A DNA stretch of 6,931 nucleotides from Verrucomicrobiota bacterium (GTDB lineage: Bacteria; Verrucomicrobiota; Verrucomicrobiia; Verrucomicrobiales; Akkermansiaceae). Below, piece after piece: positions 6,540 through 6,931 of the stretch. The notes under the pieces are model-generated. The model was not told where the DNA came from. It worked only from the letters and a program-made list of their open reading frames with translations, and made no database searches. Where the stretch lies: the NCBI GenBank assembly GCA_026397695.1, contig JAPLUJ010000576.1:1-6931 (forward strand), written 5' to 3'. The position numbers were made by a program, and so were the translations under genes. The first letter of the stretch is position 1, and every line of letters begins with the position of its first letter.

Positions 6540-6553
6540 TCATAAGTGATCAT
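6536..6553. repeat. Inverted repeat over the hydrolase stop codon
   Basis: ATGATCA and TGATCAT form a perfect 7-bp inverted repeat around TAAG. It overlaps the stop codon of the metallo-hydrolase at 6540-6542. It could be a small 3' hairpin for that transcript, but it is AT-rich and no T-run follows on the minus strand, so it is not called a terminator. Confidence 0.4.
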
Positions 6554-6931
6554 TCCCGATTAAGAACGGATTCGCCGCGCGTTCCTCACCCAGCGTGGTC
6601 GCCGGGCCGTGGCCGGGAAGCAATACGGTGGAATCCGTTAGCGGGCCCAACACCTCGCGCAAGCGGCCCAGCGCGTGCTGATAGATCGCGGGCGAACCGC
6701 ACCCGCCCATCGATCCGGCGAACAAGGCGTCACCGGTGACCAGCACCGGCTGCGCCAGCCCATCGACATGAAACCCCAGCGCCGGAACGGCATGGCCAGA
6801 GAGGTCGCAGGCGCGGATGGTGAGCGCACCGCAGCATATCGTGTCCCCGGGGTTCATGGGAAGGGTTCCGGAAATTCCCGCCGCGTGGACTGGCAGCCCG
6901 CCTTTGAGGAAATGCGCCAGCGCCCCGATGT
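6540..6931 (-). CDS. Metallo-beta-lactamase-fold hydrolase, C-terminal part (5' end outside window)
   Basis: The frame is open from the right edge to TGA at 6540, giving 129 visible residues. It is the C-terminal half of a metallo-beta-lactamase-fold protein of the glyoxalase II-like type. Visible zinc-site motifs are CDLSGHAVPALGF (41-53, His46), VTGDALFAGSMGG (64-76, bridging Asp67) and LLPGHGPATTLGEER (103-117, final His107), followed by the usual NPFL near the end. The N-terminal HxHxDH motif would lie outside the window. Such enzymes hydrolyse thioesters, lactones or phosphoesters. The GDALFAGSMG and GHGPxTT pattern is shared with hydroxyacylglutathione-hydrolase-like proteins such as YcbL, but the substrate cannot be assigned. 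An internal ATG at 6857 lies within the conserved domain and is not the true start. It is 139 bp upstream of the kinase on the same strand. Confidence 0.85.
   Translation of the reverse strand, partial: IGALAHFLKGGLPVHAAGISGTLPMNPGDTICCGALTIRACDLSGHAVPALGFHVDGLAQPVLVTGDALFAGSMGGCGSPAIYQHALGRLREVLGPLTDSTVLLPGHGPATTLGEERAANPFLIGNDHL

Overview
The window is an ordinary-looking chromosomal stretch from a moderately GC-rich Gram-negative bacterium. Three things suggest a member of the Planctomycetota-Verrucomicrobiota-Chlamydiota group, most likely Verrucomicrobiota: an AsmA-like envelope protein, a secreted EF-hand protein, and a phosphotransferase of the N-acetylhexosamine-kinase type next to a UbiA-like membrane protein. 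This is inferred from the style of the proteins, because there is no rRNA or other decisive marker. No mobile element, CRISPR array, tRNA or rRNA is visible.

Left part (1-2498): a divergent pair. scpA (chromosome segregation/condensation) runs leftwards off the window from a GTG start at 729. An AsmA-like, membrane-anchored protein runs rightwards from 833. Its reading frame is broken near 1970, where a run of five G appears to carry one extra base. The remainder continues in the next frame to 2498. The two open frames are best read as one gene of about 554 codons that is damaged or mis-sequenced.

Middle (2597-3232): a secreted protein with four EF-hand calcium loops and a proline-rich C-terminal tail. 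A 67-bp spacer with a small tandem repeat separates it from the convergent fmt gene.

Right part (3300-6931): four genes on the minus strand. In transcription order they are a metallo-beta-lactamase-fold hydrolase (5' end outside the window), a NahK-like sugar kinase, a UbiA-like polytopic membrane protein, and fmt (methionyl-tRNA formyltransferase). The kinase and membrane protein are only 23 bp apart and the membrane protein and fmt 51 bp apart, so these three are probably co-transcribed, although no shared pathway is obvious. The hydrolase may or may not belong to the same unit (139-bp gap).

I did not find a clearly new biological system. The points most worth a second look are the broken AsmA-like gene, the UbiA-like protein lacking the usual Asp-rich motifs, and the polyproline-tailed EF-hand protein.
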